Below are positions 29,801 through 37,802 of a stretch of 64,000 bases of DNA, piece after piece. Below the pieces are notes generated by a model. The model had not been told where the DNA came from, made no database searches, and worked only from the letters and a program-made list of their open reading frames with translations. A program made the position numbers and the translations under genes. Origin of the DNA: Chloroflexota bacterium (GTDB lineage Bacteria; Chloroflexota; UBA11872); the NCBI GenBank assembly GCA_026706485.1, contig JAPOYR010000004.1, positions 248,001 to 312,000 on the forward strand. The letters are read 5' to 3'. How positions within the stretch are numbered: position 1 is the stretch's first letter; every line of letters begins with the position of its first letter.

Positions 29801-30023
29801 TCGCTCGGGCAGCAGCGTCCTGGTCGTCAATACGCTGACGGGCCGACGCCAGGCGCTGCAGGACGGGCACTACATGCGTCGGGCCGCCGCCGAGACGCGC
29901 ACCCCCTGTCTCACCACGCTTGAGACGGTGCGCTCGCTGCTGGACGCGCTGGACACCACGCGCGGGGCGTATGACGTGCGCACGATCGACGAATACCGCG
30001 GCGCGGCTCCAATCCCGGCGTGA
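26802..30023 (+). CDS. carB: Carbamoyl-phosphate synthase large subunit
   Basis: 1073-residue synthase that makes carbamoyl phosphate from ammonia, bicarbonate and two ATP, for both pyrimidines and arginine. Two homologous ATP-grasp halves are visible, starting [20 protein letters not shown] and [20 protein letters not shown], each with its own metal-site stretch ([13 protein letters not shown] and [13 protein letters not shown]). The last about 130 residues form the MGS-like allosteric domain. GTG at 26802 follows GAGG at 8 nt. An ATG 4 bp earlier is out of frame. The end overlaps pyrK (GTGA). Confidence 0.97.
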   Translation: [1073 protein letters not shown]

Positions 30024-30823
30024 AGGCGCTCCAGGAGACGGCGCGGGTCGTCCGCAACGAGCGGATCACCGAGCGCCTGTGGTGGTGTACCTACGAGTCG
30101 CCGGGTATTGCGGCGACCGCCCGCGCCGGACAGTTTGCCCACGCCCTGTGCGGCGATCCCGGCAGCTACGACCCCATGCTGCGGCGACCGTTGAGCTTCA
30201 GCCGCGTCGAGCCGGAGCAGGGCCGCATCGCCTTTCTGATCGATGTCGTGGGTCGCGGCACCGACTGGCTCGTGCGGCAAGATCCGGGAACGGACATCGA
30301 CTTGCTGGGCCCGCTCGGAACGTGGTTCGAGTGGCAGCCAAACGCCGAGCGCGCGCTCTTCGTCGGCGGCGGAATCGGTCTGGCGCCGCTGCTGGTGATG
30401 GCCGACGGCGCCGCGGCCAACGGCGTCGAGTCCACCATTCTGTGCGGCGCGCGCGATGCGGCGGGCGTCACTCCCGCGGACTGGATTCATGAGTCGGCCA
30501 CCTACCTCACCGCGACCGACGACGGCTCGCAGGGCCACGCGGGCGTGATCACGGACCTGGTTCCCGACTGGTGGGATTGGTCCCAGCAAGTGTTCGTGTG
30601 CGGTCCCACGCCGATGCTCGAGGCCATGTCGCGGCTCAGCGCCAGATTCGGATTACAGCGCGGTCAACGCCCGGTCTTTGCGTCGCTCGAGGCTCGCATG
30701 GGCTGCGCCGTTGGCGTGTGCTACTCCTGCGTCGTCCGCACCACGCATGGCGTCAAGCGCGTATGTAGGGACGGACCTGTCTTTCGTCAAGACGCGCTCT
30801 CGTGGGAATGGACCCACGATTAG
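30020..30823 (+). CDS. pyrK: Dihydroorotate dehydrogenase electron-transfer subunit
   Basis: 267-residue FAD and [2Fe-2S] protein that passes electrons from class 1B dihydroorotate dehydrogenase (PyrD) to NAD. The FAD motif RRPLSFSR is near residue 55, the nucleotide loop VGGGIGLAPL near 115, and the iron-sulfur cysteines are C229, C234, C237 and C249 (GCAVGVCYSC then VC). GTG overlaps the carB stop. It closes the operon. pyrD, its expected partner, is not adjacent and not in the window. Confidence 0.93.
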   Translation: MKALQETARVVRNERITERLWWCTYESPGIAATARAGQFAHALCGDPGSYDPMLRRPLSFSRVEPEQGRIAFLIDVVGRGTDWLVRQDPGTDIDLLGPLGTWFEWQPNAERALFVGGGIGLAPLLVMADGAAANGVESTILCGARDAAGVTPADWIHESATYLTATDDGSQGHAGVITDLVPDWWDWSQQVFVCGPTPMLEAMSRLSARFGLQRGQRPVFASLEARMGCAVGVCYSCVVRTTHGVKRVCRDGPVFRQDALSWEWTHD

Positions 30824-30950
30824 AACATCCGCCAGCGCACCAATTGCCGCACTGCAAGGTCGCAAAAAAGGTCGCGTGCAAGGCACTGTCAGCAGCCCGT
30901 CCAGAATTGCCGCGATTACATCCCGGATAGGTTCAACTCTGGCCCGATAG

Positions 30951-30980
30951 TTGCATCCGACGATTTATTTGTGCCATGAT
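30951..30980 (+). promoter_or_regulatory. Possible promoter for the small gene at 31024
   Basis: TTGCAT (30951-30956) and CATGAT (30975-30980) are separated by 18 bp and lie about 45 bp before the start codon. Both hexamers are imperfect. The local sequence is less GC-rich than its surroundings, which supports a promoter here. Confidence 0.35.
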
Positions 30981-31023
30981 GACCCGATCCAATGTGGATT
31001 GTTCGACAGGAGTGGAGAATCGG

Positions 31024-31284
31024 ATGAAGGTCAAAGAGGTAGTTTCAACCGGCGACTGGAAGCAGCGACCCCAGCGTTCTCGTCGCATCAGCCCTGAGAT
31101 TCGTGAGATTGTCGACCGTCTGGATAAGACTTCGCGTGGCGAATGGGTAGTCATCAGCCTCTCCGATCAAGAGAAGAAGCGACAGCCCACGATTCGCGGC
31201 CGCATCCAGTCGGCAGCCGCACAGTCCGGCTTCAAGGTTCAGTTCGAAATGCGGGCGGGCGACCTGGGCGTGCAGAAGGCGTAA
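31024..31284 (+). CDS. Small basic protein of unknown function
   Basis: 86-residue hydrophilic protein, not recognised. The N-terminal half is rich in lysine and arginine (KQRPQRSRRISPEIREIVDRL). The C-terminal half contains a pattern (RGRIQSAAAQSGFKVQFEMR) that could form a helix followed by strands. No membrane segment or cysteine cluster is present. ATG at 31024 is preceded by AGGAGTGGAG at normal spacing, and a possible promoter lies just upstream, so it looks like an independently expressed gene between two operons. A nucleic-acid-binding role is only a guess from charge. Confidence 0.65.
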   Translation: MKVKEVVSTGDWKQRPQRSRRISPEIREIVDRLDKTSRGEWVVISLSDQEKKRQPTIRGRIQSAAAQSGFKVQFEMRAGDLGVQKA

Positions 31285-31314
31285 GCCAATCCCGGCGGCC
31301 ATGGGCTGTCGAAG

Positions 31315-31773
31315 CTAAACGCGGCGCCAGGTCCGATTGCGCGCGCGCACACCTTCGAGCAGGGCGGGGTCGAAGGGGCGGGCTTGCGTGAATCCTTCGG
31401 GCTGCGGATTCTCGGGTGTGAAGCCCAATGCACGGCGCACCCTGGGACTCGTGTAGTGAGCGTTGTATGTCTGCTCGACCAAGGCGATGAAGGCCTCGGG
31501 TTGCGCCGTCTCAACCGTTCGCAACACATCGGGCCGGGTCGCGGGTTCACATGCAAGAAAACCGCGTGGGCCCGCGGCGATGTCGATCGCCCGCAGCGCT
31601 TCGAGCACCGGGCGCCTGACGTTGGGTCGCTCGGCCAGGATGGCGTCCAGGCGCTCGGCGCCTCCGGCCCCGCCCGCCCCGGGGCTTTCGCCATCGGGCG
31701 GAATGATCACGTCCAGCACGGCCGTTGCCAGGCGCAACTGCTCGCCGGTCAGGAAGCGCAACTCGGCGCTCAT
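31315..31773 (-). CDS. Gluconate 2-dehydrogenase subunit 3-like protein
   Basis: 152-residue protein with the family pattern LTGEQLRLATAVLDVIIPPDGESPGAGG, followed by helices ending in the Tyr/His-containing VEQTYNAHYTSPRVRRALGF. Members are small partners of GMC-type membrane or periplasmic dehydrogenases. It overlaps the GMC gene by 4 bp (ATGA), which supports a two-subunit enzyme. No twin-arginine or other signal peptide is visible, unlike many relatives, so the complex may be cytoplasmic or carried by a partner. Confidence 0.85.
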   Translation of the reverse strand: MSAELRFLTGEQLRLATAVLDVIIPPDGESPGAGGAGGAERLDAILAERPNVRRPVLEALRAIDIAAGPRGFLACEPATRPDVLRTVETAQPEAFIALVEQTYNAHYTSPRVRRALGFTPENPQPEGFTQARPFDPALLEGVRARNRTWRRV

Positions 31774-33416
31774 GCGGCGATCTCGCGGTGGTGGACGCCG
31801 ATCCAGCTTGCCGTACGCAAGGCCAGCGCCTGAATCGTACTGGTGGGGTTGACCGGCGCCCCGGTCACGAAGAGGCTGGCGTCGACCACGAATAGATTCG
31901 GCACGTCGTGGGCGCGGCCCCAGCGGTCAACGACCGAAGTTTCCGGGTCGTTCCCCATCCGTGCCGTTCCCATCAGGTGCCAGCCCGATTCGGGAACGCA
32001 GGGCAGCTCCCGCACCTCATGCGCGCCGCAGGTTTCGAGGAGCTCACGCGCCCGACCGACCACGAAGTCGACCGCGCGCTGCGTGTTGTCGCTCAGCGTG
32101 TAGCTGATCTTCGGCGCCGGGATCCCGTGGCTGTCGGTGAGAGTTTCGTCGAGCGTGACCCGGTTGTGAAGTTCCGGCAGATCTTCGGTCATCGCTGTGA
32201 TCGACAGCGTGCGGCCGAGCCGCTTGCGCATCACCCGATGGTGATCGGCGCCCCAGGGCACGCGGTGCGCCGTAAACCCCCCGAGCGCCGTGCTCAGCGG
32301 TCCGAAATCGTGATGCAACTGCATCTGGCATCCGCGCACGAAGCCTCGTGACAAGTCAGTTTCGTAGAACTCCTGGCAGTGGAGCAGCACGCCAAGCGGA
32401 CCCTGGTAACCAACCAGATCCTCGTCGAATTCACCGCTGACGAAGCCGATGGGATGGAACATCAGGTTCCGGCCAACATAGTCGCTGGAATTGGCGAGTC
32501 CGTTGGGAAACAGCGCCGAGGCCGAGTTGAGCAGCAGACGCGGCGTGCCCACGCCGTTGCACGCCATCACCACCGCGCGCGCGGCTTGATGCCGCGCCAC
32601 GCCGTCTCGGTCGTAGTAGACGGCGCCCGACGCTCGGCCGCGGGCATCGACCGTGATCTCGCGCACGCGGGCGTGCGTCACCAGGCGCGCGCCAAGTTCC
32701 AGGGCTTTGGGCCAGTAGGTGACATGGGCGCTCGACATGGCGCCGTTCGGACACCCCAAGTCGCACGGACCGCAGCGATTGCACACCTGGCGCCCGTCGC
32801 CGTAGGGCGCGGTGAGCAGCGCGCCGTCGGCCGGCCACCAATGCCAGCCGAGCTTTTCGAGTCCGTCGATGAAGACGTAGGCGGCGGGATCGAGCGCCAC
32901 CGGCGGCAGCGGCCGCGGGCCGCGCGGCGGATTGGCCGGATCGCCGTTGAGCCCCGCGACGCCGACGTTGATGTCGTTCTCTTCGTAGAAGGGTTCCAAG
33001 TCCTCGTAAACGATGGGCCAGTCGTCGGCCACCCCGTCAAGCGTGCGCACGCGAAAGTCGGATGGCCGAAATCGCGGAAAGTGGCCCGCCCAGTGGATGG
33101 TGCTGCCGCCCACGGCGTTGAACATGAGTGGCGCGATGGGCGTGTCGGCGTTGTTGAGCGGGTAGTCCTCGGGCCGCCCGCGCACGTTGGGATCGTTGGA
33201 GAAATCGGTCTTCCGATGCATCTCCCAATCCGGCAGCTCGTGCGGATAGTCGGTGCGATCCAGCCATCCGCCCTGCTCCAGGCAGGTGACCCCGATGCCG
33301 GCCCGAGCCAGGGACCAGGCGACGGCTGCGCCCGACGCGCCGGCGCCGATGATCAGCACATCGGTGGCGTCAGGGTCCTGTGGCATTTCGCTGGGCTCGT
33401 GCGCGAGACGGCTCAT
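31770..33416 (-). CDS. GMC-family oxidoreductase
   Basis: 548-residue FAD-dependent oxidoreductase. The Rossmann motif DVLIIGAGASGAAVAWSLARAG is at residues 19-40. A cysteine-rich stretch VCNRCGPCDLGCPNGAMSS lies in the middle, as in gluconate or fructose dehydrogenase-like members. The C-terminal GMC region has GWHLMGTARMGNDPETSVVD and VNPTSTIQALALRTA. It probably oxidises a sugar, polyol or alcohol, with the subunit 3-like protein encoded directly downstream. The substrate is unknown. No signal peptide is seen. Confidence 0.92.
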   Translation of the reverse strand: MSRLAHEPSEMPQDPDATDVLIIGAGASGAAVAWSLARAGIGVTCLEQGGWLDRTDYPHELPDWEMHRKTDFSNDPNVRGRPEDYPLNNADTPIAPLMFNAVGGSTIHWAGHFPRFRPSDFRVRTLDGVADDWPIVYEDLEPFYEENDINVGVAGLNGDPANPPRGPRPLPPVALDPAAYVFIDGLEKLGWHWWPADGALLTAPYGDGRQVCNRCGPCDLGCPNGAMSSAHVTYWPKALELGARLVTHARVREITVDARGRASGAVYYDRDGVARHQAARAVVMACNGVGTPRLLLNSASALFPNGLANSSDYVGRNLMFHPIGFVSGEFDEDLVGYQGPLGVLLHCQEFYETDLSRGFVRGCQMQLHHDFGPLSTALGGFTAHRVPWGADHHRVMRKRLGRTLSITAMTEDLPELHNRVTLDETLTDSHGIPAPKISYTLSDNTQRAVDFVVGRARELLETCGAHEVRELPCVPESGWHLMGTARMGNDPETSVVDRWGRAHDVPNLFVVDASLFVTGAPVNPTSTIQALALRTASWIGVHHREIAA

Positions 33417-33462
33417 GCTAGCGCGTCGCGGGCGACAACCGGCGAGGTGGGCGCATGGCTAT

Positions 33463-33484
33463 CCCAGGCTGCACGCAGCCTGGG
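33463..33484. terminator. Perfect hairpin downstream of the small gene at 33511
   Basis: CCCAGGCTG (33463-33471) and CAGCCTGGG (33476-33484) form a perfect 9-bp stem with a four-base loop between the small minus-strand gene and the GMC gene. There is no T run on either side, so it may be an RNA-stability element or a weak terminator. Confidence 0.4.
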
Positions 33485-33510
33485 CCACCGGAAAGGGCGC
33501 GCGGCCCCGA

Positions 33511-33747
33511 TCAGGTCGCGTCGTCGGCGTCGGATCGGCGGACGGCCGTGCCGCGCCGGCCTTCCAGGACCTCCATCGCCAGCAGCACCGTCTCGTAGGC
33601 CTCGGTCGCCCGACGCCCGTCGTCATCGCTGAACTGCGGCGGCAGGCGCTCGAAATCGCCTTCCGCCATCTGCGCAATCTTGCGCTGGAGCCAGTCCCGC
33701 AGGCGCTCCCATTGGTCGGCGGCGCACGGGTCGACGCCGGACGCCAC
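33511..33747 (-). CDS. Small acidic protein of unknown function
   Basis: 78-residue protein, not recognised. It contains DQWERLRDWLQRKIAQMAEGDF and TEAYETVLLAMEVLEGRR, two probable amphipathic helices, and no membrane segment. GTG at 33747 lies 5 bp after the cca stop and so gives a compact operon arrangement. The upstream extension of the frame is only the shadow of cca. Codon bias resembles its neighbours. Confidence 0.55.
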   Translation of the reverse strand: MASGVDPCAADQWERLRDWLQRKIAQMAEGDFERLPPQFSDDDGRRATEAYETVLLAMEVLEGRRGTAVRRSDADDAT

Positions 33748-33751
33748 GGCG

Positions 33752-35134
33752 CTACGCCTTGACCGGTGCGGCCGGCACGTCCGCTTCGCGCTCGACCAGC
33801 TCGCGCGCGATCTCGGTCGCTCCGTCCGTGTCGTCCGGAGCCAGCTCACCGTCGAGCACCAGATTGAGCAAGTGCTGTTTCACGGGCTTGATCCACGGGC
33901 CCGGCGGGCGCTGGAACAGTTCCATGAGGGCGTGGCCGTCCAGGGGGCTGTCGAGGGCGGTGACGTCCTGCTCGGCCATCAAGCTGTCGCAGCGCGCCCG
34001 CAGCTCGGCGACGCGCGCGAGTCCCGTCTCGATGCGCCGCGGTCGATAGCTCGTGATGTCGGCGCGGGAAAGGGCGATCAAGTTGTCGAGCTCCTCGCCG
34101 GCTTCGCGGATGAAGCGTCGCACCGCGCCGTCGGTCCAGGACGGCTCGTAGCCGTTGGCGCGCATGTGCAGCACCACGATGTGGCAGACGCGATCGGTCA
34201 GCCGGTTGTCGGCGCGCAGCCGCTCCAGGATGACGCGCGTCATGCGGGCGCCGACCTCGGCATGGCCGTAGAAGTGCACGCGCCCGCGGCGCACGGATTT
34301 GGTGGCGGGCTTGCCCACGTCGTGCAGCAGGGCGCCCCAGCGCAATTCCAGGCGGTTCGGCGTGTTGGCCAGCACGCGCATCGTGTGGGCGAACACGTCC
34401 TTGTGCTCGTGCCGCTCGTCCTGGACCGTGGACTGCATGGCGATCAGTTCGGGAATCACAAAGCCCAGCAGCCCGAGCTCCAGCAGCGTCACGATGGCGC
34501 GGTTGGGGCGGTCCGAGGCCATGATGAGGTGCATTTCGGCCCCGATCCGCTCGGCGCTGATGGTTCCCAAACCGGTGGCCTGGCGGCGCATGGCGGCGGC
34601 CGTGTCGCGGTCGATCGTGAAGTCCAGTTGGGCGGCAAAGCGCACCGCCCGCAGCACCCGCAGCGGGTCTTCGCGGAACCGGTCGTCGGGGGTGCCCACG
34701 GCCCGAATCACGCGCCGCGCGATGTCGCCCAGCCCGCCCAGCGGGTCGAAGATGCGGCCCGTGGCGATGTCCTGCGTAATGGCGTTCACCGTGAAGTCGC
34801 GCCGGGAAAGGTCGCCTTCCAGCGAGCGCCCAAACGTCACGCTCGGCTTGCGCGAGCCGGGTTCGTAGGTTTCCGATCGGTAGGTGGTGATCTCGACCGG
34901 CATGTCGCCGAAAATCGCGCCGATGGTGCCGAACCGCTCGCCGACGGCATAGATGTGGTCGGCGCCGGCGCGGCGCAGCAACACCTTGATCTCGGGCGGC
35001 CGCGCGTCGGTGGTGAAATCCAGGTCCGTCGACTCGCGGCCGAGGATGCGGTCGCGCACGGGGCCGCCGACCAGATACAGGGCAAACCCCGCCCGCTGGA
35101 ATGATTGCGCGAGGCGCCCGATGGGGTTATTCAC
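33752..35134 (-). CDS. cca: CCA tRNA nucleotidyltransferase / poly(A) polymerase family protein with HD domain
   Basis: 460-residue class II nucleotidyltransferase. The head has LVGGPVRDRILGRESTDLDF (two metal-binding aspartates), RRDFTVNAI and the neck motif REDPLRVLRAVRFAAQ. A C-terminal HD phosphohydrolase domain carries LLHDVGKPATK and HAEVGARM. It adds or repairs the 3' CCA end of tRNA. An A-adding or poly(A) polymerase member cannot be excluded. The GTG start lies 15 bp after the VWA gene. Confidence 0.93.
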   Translation of the reverse strand: MNNPIGRLAQSFQRAGFALYLVGGPVRDRILGRESTDLDFTTDARPPEIKVLLRRAGADHIYAVGERFGTIGAIFGDMPVEITTYRSETYEPGSRKPSVTFGRSLEGDLSRRDFTVNAITQDIATGRIFDPLGGLGDIARRVIRAVGTPDDRFREDPLRVLRAVRFAAQLDFTIDRDTAAAMRRQATGLGTISAERIGAEMHLIMASDRPNRAIVTLLELGLLGFVIPELIAMQSTVQDERHEHKDVFAHTMRVLANTPNRLELRWGALLHDVGKPATKSVRRGRVHFYGHAEVGARMTRVILERLRADNRLTDRVCHIVVLHMRANGYEPSWTDGAVRRFIREAGEELDNLIALSRADITSYRPRRIETGLARVAELRARCDSLMAEQDVTALDSPLDGHALMELFQRPPGPWIKPVKQHLLNLVLDGELAPDDTDGATEIARELVEREADVPAAPVKA

Positions 35135-35149
35135 AGGCTTGAAACGAGT

Positions 35150-37798
35150 TTAGGGGCGCTGTCGGAAGCGCGGCAGGCGGCGCAGCGAACCAAGCGCCGT
35201 ACGCAGCGATTCTACACGCTCCCGAAGCTGATCCCAGACCTCGCGCGGCGTGCCGCGAACCCGCCGAACGCCGATGTCGGCCACGGCGCACAACAGGCCA
35301 ACGGTGAGAAACAGCGGCCATCCCAGGTGCTGACCACCGGGCGTGGCGCGGAGCGCGGTGCGGGCCAGATCCGTCGGCGTCTCGACCATCGCGCCGCCCG
35401 TCGCCGCCGCAATGCGGCGCAGCGTCGCCAGGTCGGGCTCGATGCTGCGAAACTCCGCGCGCGCGGGCACGACGAGCGACGTCTGGCTGCTGGCCACCAG
35501 CGCCCCCGCGCTTCGTTGCTCGATCTGGACCTCGTAGACGCCCGGCGACGGACTCGCCGTGTCGAGCATGTAGCGGCCGGGCGCGGATTGCTCGGCGGCG
35601 TAGGCCAGCTCCACACCCCCGGGTGCGATCAGCCGCACGCTCGTGTCCAGACCGTTCCGGAAGCGTCCATCCGCGTCCAGCGAGTCGATCGTAATCGTCG
35701 TGCGCTCGGCGGTGGCCTCCACGACCGGGTACAGGCCTTCCGCGAGCGTCCCGTCGGGCGGCGGCATCACCCAGTCCACCGCCTGGCGCAGATAGGCGGC
35801 GAACATGGGCCACTGGGACCAAGCCTCGGCCCAGTCGCCTCCAAGATCCGACGTCCAGGCCACCGCGCGACCGCGGCCGAACTGCCATTGCGCCAGGATG
35901 GGATCGTTGCTGTCGGAGGCCAGCACGACCTCGGCCGTGGGCTTGGCCCGCGTGCGCACGTAGCCCGTCAGGTTGGGCAACGCCTGCCCCTGGAGCTCGC
36001 CGGCAAAGACCGGGCTGGGCGTCTGGAGCCGCGGCTGAAACTCCCGCTCGACGATGGCGAACTCGCCGGCCAGTTGCGTCTCTTGCGTCAGCACCCGCGG
36101 CAGGTCGCTGGCCGTGGGCGCGAAGTAGTAGCGGCCATTGCCCAATCGCGCCACCTCGGTCAGCAGATCTTTGTCCGCGTCCTCTCCGATGGCGATGGAC
36201 GAGATGGTGATGTCGCGCCGCCGCATCGAGCGAGTCATCGCCTCGAAGTCGCCGCGGTGGGCTTTGCCGTCCGTCAGCAGAATCACGTGTTTCACGGAGG
36301 CATCGACCCGTTGCAGTCGCTCGCGGGCGGTATACATGGCGAGGAACATGTCGGTCAGATTGCCGATCTGAATCCGCTGGATCGCATCCACCACGCTCGA
36401 GAGATCGGTGACGCTTTCCATGGCGCGCGGCGGGACGATCCACTGCGAGTTTTCGTCGAAGGCGATCACGCCGATGATGTCGCCCTCGTCGAGCACCTCC
36501 ACCGCCTCCACGGCCCCCTCGATCGCCAGGTCGATCTTGACCTTGTCGTCGGGCGTCTCCCGGGACATGCTCGACGATCGGTCGATCAGCAGCACGATGG
36601 CCAGACGTGGGTCGGGCCGCGCCTCGGTTGGGTTCGACCACACGGGCAGCACCTCGTCCAGCGGCGTTCCTTCATACCCGCCGGCGGCGTAGCTCCGGGC
36701 GCCGCCGGTCACCACGAGGCCGTAGCCGTCCCGCACGTACTCGCGCAGCGAGGCCATCAGGGTTGGACTCAGCGACTCCGCGGCGGTGTCGGCCATCACG
36801 ACGGCGTCGAAATCCCGAAGCGCCGCGGACTCGAGGTCCGCCGGGCGGACCGAGGTGACGTCGAGCCCGGATGCCGCAAGCGCGCCCTGGACCGCCGGCG
36901 CCACGGCGTCGCCGACGAGCAGAATCGAACCCGCGGGCTGCACCCAGGTGGCGGCTTCGGCCACGTTGTTGGCCCGCCGCACGTCGGCGTCCTCCAGCAG
37001 CTCCGCCCGCAGGCGGTGAAAGCCGTCGGGCAGGCCGGTGAGATCCGTGATGAAGGTCTGGCGACCGGGACGAAGCTCGACCTGGGCGTCGCTGAGCAGC
37101 GTGCCCGCGCTCCACAGCCGCAGTCGCGCGCTGGTGAGGCGGCCTGACACGACGGTGATTTGCGCCTGGGCCGCGGCGCCCCGGCGCACGGCCTGGGGCA
37201 CGTCGAGGCCGTCGATGGCCAGGTCGGTGCCGGTCTCGCTCGCCACCGGCATTGGGGACACGCTGACGCCCCTCACGACCGCCGCGTTGATCGCCGCGTC
37301 GAGATTGCCCGCCGTGGGGTTGCCGTCGGTGACGAGCACGATCCGGCCCTCACGATCCGCCGGCACCAGGGCCAGGGCCGCCGAGAGCCCCTGCGCCAGG
37401 TCCGTCGCATCGGTCGGCACCGCGGCCGTGAGCGGCGGGGCCTCCTCCAGCCGATCGGGTGAAGCGAGCACCGCGGCCCGACCGGCGAATTGGACGACGC
37501 CGACCGGCGTGTCGGAGCTGAAGGCCCGCGCGAAATCTTCAACGTGCCCCATGGCCAGGGCCTGATCGGCCAGCGGCACGCTGGCGGAGGTGTCGACGGC
37601 GAAGATCGTGACGGGCGGCCCGCTGCCGCCTCCGGGTCCGGCAAGCGCTACCACCAGGGCGGCGATGGCCACCGAGCGCAGGATCGCGGCAAGGGCCGTG
37701 CGTCGCCGCGAGAGCCGGGCGCGGCTCGCGTGGGTCATCCAAATGGCGAGTGGGATGAGCGCCAGGAAGGCGAGCAGCCAGATGCGATCGAGCGTCAT
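35150..37798 (-). CDS. Membrane protein with two VWA domains and a GATase-like domain
   Basis: 882-residue protein. Two N-terminal hydrophobic helices are followed by a first von Willebrand A domain with MIDAS motif DTSAS (D69, S71, S73), then a glutamine-amidotransferase-like segment ending YGLVVTGGARSY near 370, a second VWA domain with DRSSS (D406, S408, S410), a beta-rich C-terminal half and a last membrane helix (LGWPLFLTVGLLCAVADIG). It is the end of the MoxR operon, 5 bp after the BatA-like gene. It probably assembles or senses an extracytoplasmic complex with metal-dependent ligand binding. The exact role is unknown. Confidence 0.85.
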   Translation of the reverse strand: MTLDRIWLLAFLALIPLAIWMTHASRARLSRRRTALAAILRSVAIAALVVALAGPGGGSGPPVTIFAVDTSASVPLADQALAMGHVEDFARAFSSDTPVGVVQFAGRAAVLASPDRLEEAPPLTAAVPTDATDLAQGLSAALALVPADREGRIVLVTDGNPTAGNLDAAINAAVVRGVSVSPMPVASETGTDLAIDGLDVPQAVRRGAAAQAQITVVSGRLTSARLRLWSAGTLLSDAQVELRPGRQTFITDLTGLPDGFHRLRAELLEDADVRRANNVAEAATWVQPAGSILLVGDAVAPAVQGALAASGLDVTSVRPADLESAALRDFDAVVMADTAAESLSPTLMASLREYVRDGYGLVVTGGARSYAAGGYEGTPLDEVLPVWSNPTEARPDPRLAIVLLIDRSSSMSRETPDDKVKIDLAIEGAVEAVEVLDEGDIIGVIAFDENSQWIVPPRAMESVTDLSSVVDAIQRIQIGNLTDMFLAMYTARERLQRVDASVKHVILLTDGKAHRGDFEAMTRSMRRRDITISSIAIGEDADKDLLTEVARLGNGRYYFAPTASDLPRVLTQETQLAGEFAIVEREFQPRLQTPSPVFAGELQGQALPNLTGYVRTRAKPTAEVVLASDSNDPILAQWQFGRGRAVAWTSDLGGDWAEAWSQWPMFAAYLRQAVDWVMPPPDGTLAEGLYPVVEATAERTTITIDSLDADGRFRNGLDTSVRLIAPGGVELAYAAEQSAPGRYMLDTASPSPGVYEVQIEQRSAGALVASSQTSLVVPARAEFRSIEPDLATLRRIAAATGGAMVETPTDLARTALRATPGGQHLGWPLFLTVGLLCAVADIGVRRVRGTPREVWDQLRERVESLRTALGSLRRLPRFRQRP

Positions 37799-37802
37799 GG
37801 CG

